64,000 nucleotides of DNA, from NCBI RefSeq assembly GCF_017948675.1, contig NZ_JAGFBU010000001.1, positions 1,116,001 through 1,180,000 on the forward strand, given 5' to 3'. Below, piece by piece: positions 63,348-64,000 of the stretch. The DNA comes from Flavobacterium flabelliforme (GTDB taxonomy: Bacteria; Bacteroidota; Bacteroidia; Flavobacteriales; Flavobacteriaceae). A model generated the notes under the pieces. The model was not told the DNA's origin. It saw only the letters and a program-made list of their open reading frames with translations, and searched no databases. A program made the position numbers and the translations under genes. The first letter of the stretch is position 1. Every line of letters begins with the position of its first letter.

Positions 63348-63377
63348 AGCTCAGTTGATAAAACTGGGCTTTTTTTA
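63348..63377 (+). terminator. Terminator of rpiB
   Basis: AGCTCAGTT / AACTGGGCT stem (one G-U), four-base loop, seven T. A small GGTGC-TTC-GCACC hairpin precedes it at 63324-63336. Confidence 0.85.
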
Positions 63378-63433
63378 TGCTCTTTCAATGAATTAAAAAT
63401 ATAAGTAAAACCAATAAACCCTTTTGTTTACAA

Positions 63434-63709
63434 TTATTTGGATAATAGATAATTATAGACAAAATATGTTAAAAGCAACTGCATTAAAACAATAAACCAA
63501 AACTTTAGTAAGTAACTTTTTTTAGAAGTTTTATGTCTAAAAATAAGCATTGCTAATCCAGAACCAATTGTTCCTCCAAGAAAAACAAATGAGAGTAGTG
63601 CTTTTTCAGAAATGCGGCTTTTGTTTTTTTTAGCTAAATTTTTATCGTAGCCAATTTGTATAAATGATAAAGTACTAATTACTAATAGATATAGAATAAA
63701 TACAAACAT
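63434..63709 (-). CDS. DUF1294 membrane protein
   Basis: 91 residues with two to three transmembrane helices and the DUF1294 pattern (YDKNLAKKNKSRISEKALLSFVFLGGTIGSGLAMLIFRHKTSKKSYLLKFW). The family has no assigned function. It is convergent with rpiB and divergent from the fic gene. Confidence 0.88.
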   Translation of the reverse strand: MFVFILYLLVISTLSFIQIGYDKNLAKKNKSRISEKALLSFVFLGGTIGSGLAMLIFRHKTSKKSYLLKFWFIVLMQLLLTYFVYNYLLSK

Positions 63710-63813
63710 TTTTGTTCTTTTTATAAAGTTTAGAATATTTTAAAAATAGCTTTAATTTAAGAATAGTAGATGGTTTATTTTAAATATCCCATAAAACTTA
63801 TTGTTACAGGAAT

Positions 63814-63888
63814 CTTAATTTAAATAATAAGCATTTTTTAAATTAAGGAACGCTCTTAATTTAAAAACAGTGTAAAAATTAAATTAAG
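63814..63888 (+). promoter_or_regulatory. Double inverted-repeat operator upstream of fic
   Basis: Two copies of CTTAATTTAA-N14-TTAAATTAAG. Copy one has half-sites 63814-63823 and 63838-63847; copy two has 63855-63864 and 63879-63888. The copies are 41 bases apart, and the second ends three bases before the -7 box. A further half-site core (TTAATTTAA) is at 63752-63760. This looks like a repressor site for the fic promoter. Confidence 0.65.
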
Positions 63889-63891
63889 AAC

Positions 63892-63899
63892 TATATTTG
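63892..63899 (+). promoter_or_regulatory. -7 element of the fic promoter
   Basis: TATATTTG, fitting TAnnTTTG, 20 bases before the ATG at 63919. No TTG at the expected -33 position, which falls inside the second operator copy. Confidence 0.5.
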
Positions 63900-63918
63900 T
63901 TTTAAAAAAGTTTTAGAA

Positions 63919-64000
63919 ATGAAGAATTACAAATCAGGCAATTTTGAAAATCAAGGCTATTATAAAAGTTTTCAACCCTCCTTTATTGATAAAATTTGGT
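63919..64000 (+). CDS. Fic/DOC family protein, N-terminal fragment (runs off window)
   Basis: 27 residues are visible: MKNYKSGNFENQGYYKSFQP then SFIDKIW. The NQGYYKSFQP string followed by an I/W segment is the conserved start of Bacteroidota Fic proteins that carry an N-terminal Fic_N domain and often a C-terminal winged helix. Such enzymes AMPylate protein targets. The catalytic HPFxDGNGR motif lies beyond the window, so the call rests on the N-terminus and on the operator-like array upstream. Confidence 0.65.
   Translation, partial: MKNYKSGNFENQGYYKSFQPSFIDKIW

Overview
The window looks like a piece of a Flavobacterium chromosome (Bacteroidota). The DNA is AT-rich, and promoters of the TTG-N17-23-TAnnTTTG type recur while Shine-Dalgarno sequences are weak. 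Type IX secretion components (PorP/SprF-like, SprB-repeat, type B sorting domain) are present. Several proteins closely match flavobacterial families, including RecA, GlnS, a HU-SPOR protein, a DUF4175 protein and a head-GIN protein.

Layout. 1-15.7 kb, minus strand: a surface/secretion locus with a small exported protein, a beta-helix exported protein, a type B-sorted protein, a SprF-like outer-membrane protein with a very long Ala/Lys/Glu stalk, and a giant SprB-repeat adhesin that runs off the left edge. 16.5-24.5 kb: housekeeping genes (holB, a DoxX-like gene, a thioesterase, recA, plsC, trpS) plus an ECF sigma/anti-sigma pair. 25-29 kb: an exported Ppx/GppA-like protein with a roadblock-like partner, an MFS transporter and a GNAT enzyme. 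29.3-37.2 kb: an accessory island between a PAS-domain gene and dprA, made of intact and decayed toxin-like modules, each followed by small lipoprotein or exported genes that resemble immunity genes. The 3' ends of both flanking genes are copied inside the island.

37.2-56.8 kb: dprA, a HU-SPOR gene, a Pif1/RecD-like helicase, an OmpH-like lipoprotein, a methyltransferase, mnmG, ybeY, a DUF4175 gene, gltX, a band 7 gene, a YtxH/DUF1469/DUF6327 operon, glnS and folB. Five parS-like sites lie around mnmG and ybeY. 56.9-58.0 kb: a tRNA-Cys gene followed by eleven tandem ~90-bp units, each carrying the tRNA 3' end plus a terminator hairpin. 58.2-64 kb: a LysE-family gene, a head-GIN gene, rnr, a DUF2007 gene, a 0.7-kb gene-free stretch rich in DnaA-box-like TTATCAACA (candidate oriC), rpiB, a DUF1294 gene, and the start of a fic gene behind a double inverted-repeat operator.

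Taken together, the parS cluster, the candidate origin and the mostly leftward transcription of large genes left of 62 kb suggest that the right half of the window is origin-proximal. The most novel-looking structures are the tRNA-Cys tail array, the toxin/immunity island with its duplicated flanks, and the fic operator. All functional statements come from reading the sequence and recalling families; no database search was run.
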